A DNA stretch of 38,069 nt. Origin: Prochlorococcus sp. AG-402-O16. Its GTDB lineage: Bacteria > Cyanobacteriota > Cyanobacteriia > PCC-6307 > Cyanobiaceae. Of the stretch, positions 37,235 through 38,069 are shown one piece after another. The notes below the pieces were generated by a model, which did no database searches, was not told where the DNA came from, and saw nothing but the letters and a program-made list of their open reading frames with translations. The translations under genes and the position numbers were made by a program. The DNA lies in assembly GCA_003216415.1 (NCBI GenBank), contig QCIY01000012.1, forward strand, positions 1-38,069. Reading direction: 5' to 3'. Position 1 is the first letter of the stretch, and each line of letters opens with the position of its first letter.

Positions 37235-37387
37235 ATGCAAACTTTATCATCAGCTCCAGATCCTGCAGTTTCCATAGCAGTTACAGTACTGGCATTATTA
37301 CTAGCTTTAACAGGCTTTGGCCTTTGGACTGCTTTTGGACCTAAAGCAGCAAAGCTTACAGATCCTTGGGATGATCATGATGATTGA
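37235..37387 (+). CDS. psbN: Photosystem II assembly factor PsbN
   Basis: A 50-residue ORF (MQTLSSAPDPAVSIAVTVLA ... LTDPWDDHDD) with one membrane helix and the conserved FGLWTAFGPKAAKLTDPW segment. PsbN is needed for PSII assembly and repair and is not a stable subunit. It is divergent from psbH, as in other cyanobacteria and plastids. Confidence 0.96.
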   Translation: MQTLSSAPDPAVSIAVTVLALLLALTGFGLWTAFGPKAAKLTDPWDDHDD

Positions 37388-37513
37388 TTGAATGTTATTT
37401 GGTAAATTTTGAAAAAAGTATTTCAAAATTTGCCAAAAATACAAAAAGTAAACCTTTTATCATAATTTAAATATAAATTTAATAAGATATAAATCTGACA
37501 GCTCATCATTTCC

Positions 37514-37642
37514 ATGCTCGCTCTTAAAATTTCTGTTTACACAATTGTTTTTTTCTTCGTAGGAATTTTTCTTTTTGGATTTTTAGCAAGTGATCCAACA
37601 AGAACTCCTAATAGAAAAGATTTAGAAAGTCCTCAAGATTAG
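37514..37642 (+). CDS. psbI: Photosystem II protein PsbI
   Basis: A 42-residue ORF ([20 protein letters not shown], then [18 protein letters not shown]) matching PsbI, the one-helix PSII core subunit next to D1. It lies 126 bp after psbN in the same direction and 23 bp before the LptD-like gene. Confidence 0.96.
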
Positions 37643-37665
37643 TCGCTTAATTAAATTTATTTAAA

Positions 37666-38069
37666 TTGATTCTAGGAATTACAAAAAAGTTAATATTTTT
37701 TTCCTTTTTGTTTATAAATATTACACAGCTATCAAAATCAGCTGACATTAAGGTAATTAACAATATTGAAAATAATGAATCAAATAAAAAAAATCGTTCA
37801 AAGATATCAGATATCAAAGATTTTTTTAATTGGCCAAATTTATCAACTAATAAATTGCAAAAAATCTCTGTTGATAAAAAACAGTTACCTAAAGTTGCCG
37901 ACCCATTAATAGCCAAAACCAGTGAAAAGCAACAAGAGATAGTTATCCAAGCAGATAAACAATCTGAAGTTAACGATGTTATTTATGCAGAAGGTAATGT
38001 ATTAGTGGAATATAGAAGGAAAATTCTTAAGGCTGATGTTTTAATTTATGATAAGTCAATTAAAAAAAT
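37666..38069 (+). CDS. LptD/OstA-like outer-membrane LPS assembly protein, 3' partial
   Basis: A TTG-started frame runs off the end of the window. It opens with a signal-peptide-like segment (MILGITKKLIFFSFLFINIT), then a low-complexity polar linker, and reaches NDVIYAEGNVLVEYRRKILK, the OstA-type beta repeat of LptA/LptD proteins. In cyanobacteria such genes encode the outer-membrane LPS transporter or its periplasmic part. No ATG or GTG is available in frame, since TAA at 37648 lies just upstream. Confidence 0.75.
   Translation, partial: MILGITKKLIFFSFLFINITQLSKSADIKVINNIENNESNKKNRSKISDIKDFFNWPNLSTNKLQKISVDKKQLPKVADPLIAKTSEKQQEIVIQADKQSEVNDVIYAEGNVLVEYRRKILKADVLIYDKSIKK

Noticed and set aside
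37647-37916. 89-codon minus-strand ORF near the window end
   Set aside because: It is antisense to the LptD/OstA-like frame, which has a signal peptide and an OstA repeat.
1-38069. CRISPR array, insertion sequence, prophage or defence island
   Set aside because: I noticed no spaced direct repeats, transposase, integrase or toxin-antitoxin-like pair; gene content is ordinary core genome.

Overview
This window is a piece of core chromosome from a marine picocyanobacterium, almost certainly a high-light-adapted Prochlorococcus. The reasons are the very AT-rich sequence, compact gene spacing, frequent TTG/GTG starts, a full-length cyanobacterial psbA, and cyanobacterial marker genes (psbO, psbH, psbN, psbI, CP12, crtR, ycf20, ntcA and several cyanobacteria-only small families). 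I see no rRNA, insertion sequence, prophage, CRISPR array or defence island. The organism call rests on recalled family and gene-order knowledge; no search was run.

Layout. 1-3.7 kb: the 3' part of a thioredoxin-reductase-like flavoprotein converges on an inorganic-carbon uptake operon (SulP/BicA-type transporter, SbtA, SbtB, minus strand). 3.9-9.1 kb: plus-strand run hemB, a VOC protein, mutS2, obgE and a small protein, closed by a strong bidirectional terminator. 9.1-11.3 kb: CP12, a glutathionyl-hydroquinone-reductase-like GST, and an aspartoacylase-family protein. 11.3-14.1 kb: psbA with a structured leader and strong terminator, then aroC. 14.1-20.4 kb (minus): psbO, sat, ftsH, eda, and separately a DUF2555-type gene with coaBC. 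20.4-25 kb: small ORFs, ycf20, pyrB, a methylpurine-DNA glycosylase and crtR (both without a usable standard start codon), gatC, tRNA-Leu(UAG) and a membrane protein. 25-31.8 kb: ileS, two cyanobacterial hypothetical genes, trmB, glmM, a TxlA-like thioredoxin. 31.8-34.5 kb: a CobO-like gene, dcd and thyX in one operon, divergent from ntcA. 34.5-38 kb: DUF3084, YqgF-like, DUF3146, pth, psbH, psbN, psbI and the start of an LptD/OstA-like gene.

How it works together. Photosystem II is heavily represented: D1 (psbA), the oxygen-evolving-complex protein PsbO, the small subunits PsbH and PsbI, the assembly factor PsbN, and an FtsH protease of the type that removes damaged D1. Carbon uptake (SulP, SbtA, SbtB) and Calvin-cycle gating (CP12) sit near tetrapyrrole synthesis (hemB). 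The CobO-like/dcd/thyX operon combines dTMP synthesis with a cobalamin-adenosyltransferase relative, which fits an organism thought to use a B12-dependent ribonucleotide reductase.

The most notable observations are: a TrxR-like protein lacking both NADPH-binding motifs; a CobO-like protein without the P-loop lysine; two conserved enzyme genes (mpg, crtR) that lack ATG/GTG/TTG starts; an NtcA-type autoregulatory promoter; a dyad at the CobO-like promoter; a terminator-like hairpin in the psbA leader; and two unlisted small ORFs. I do not see a convincing undescribed multi-gene system.
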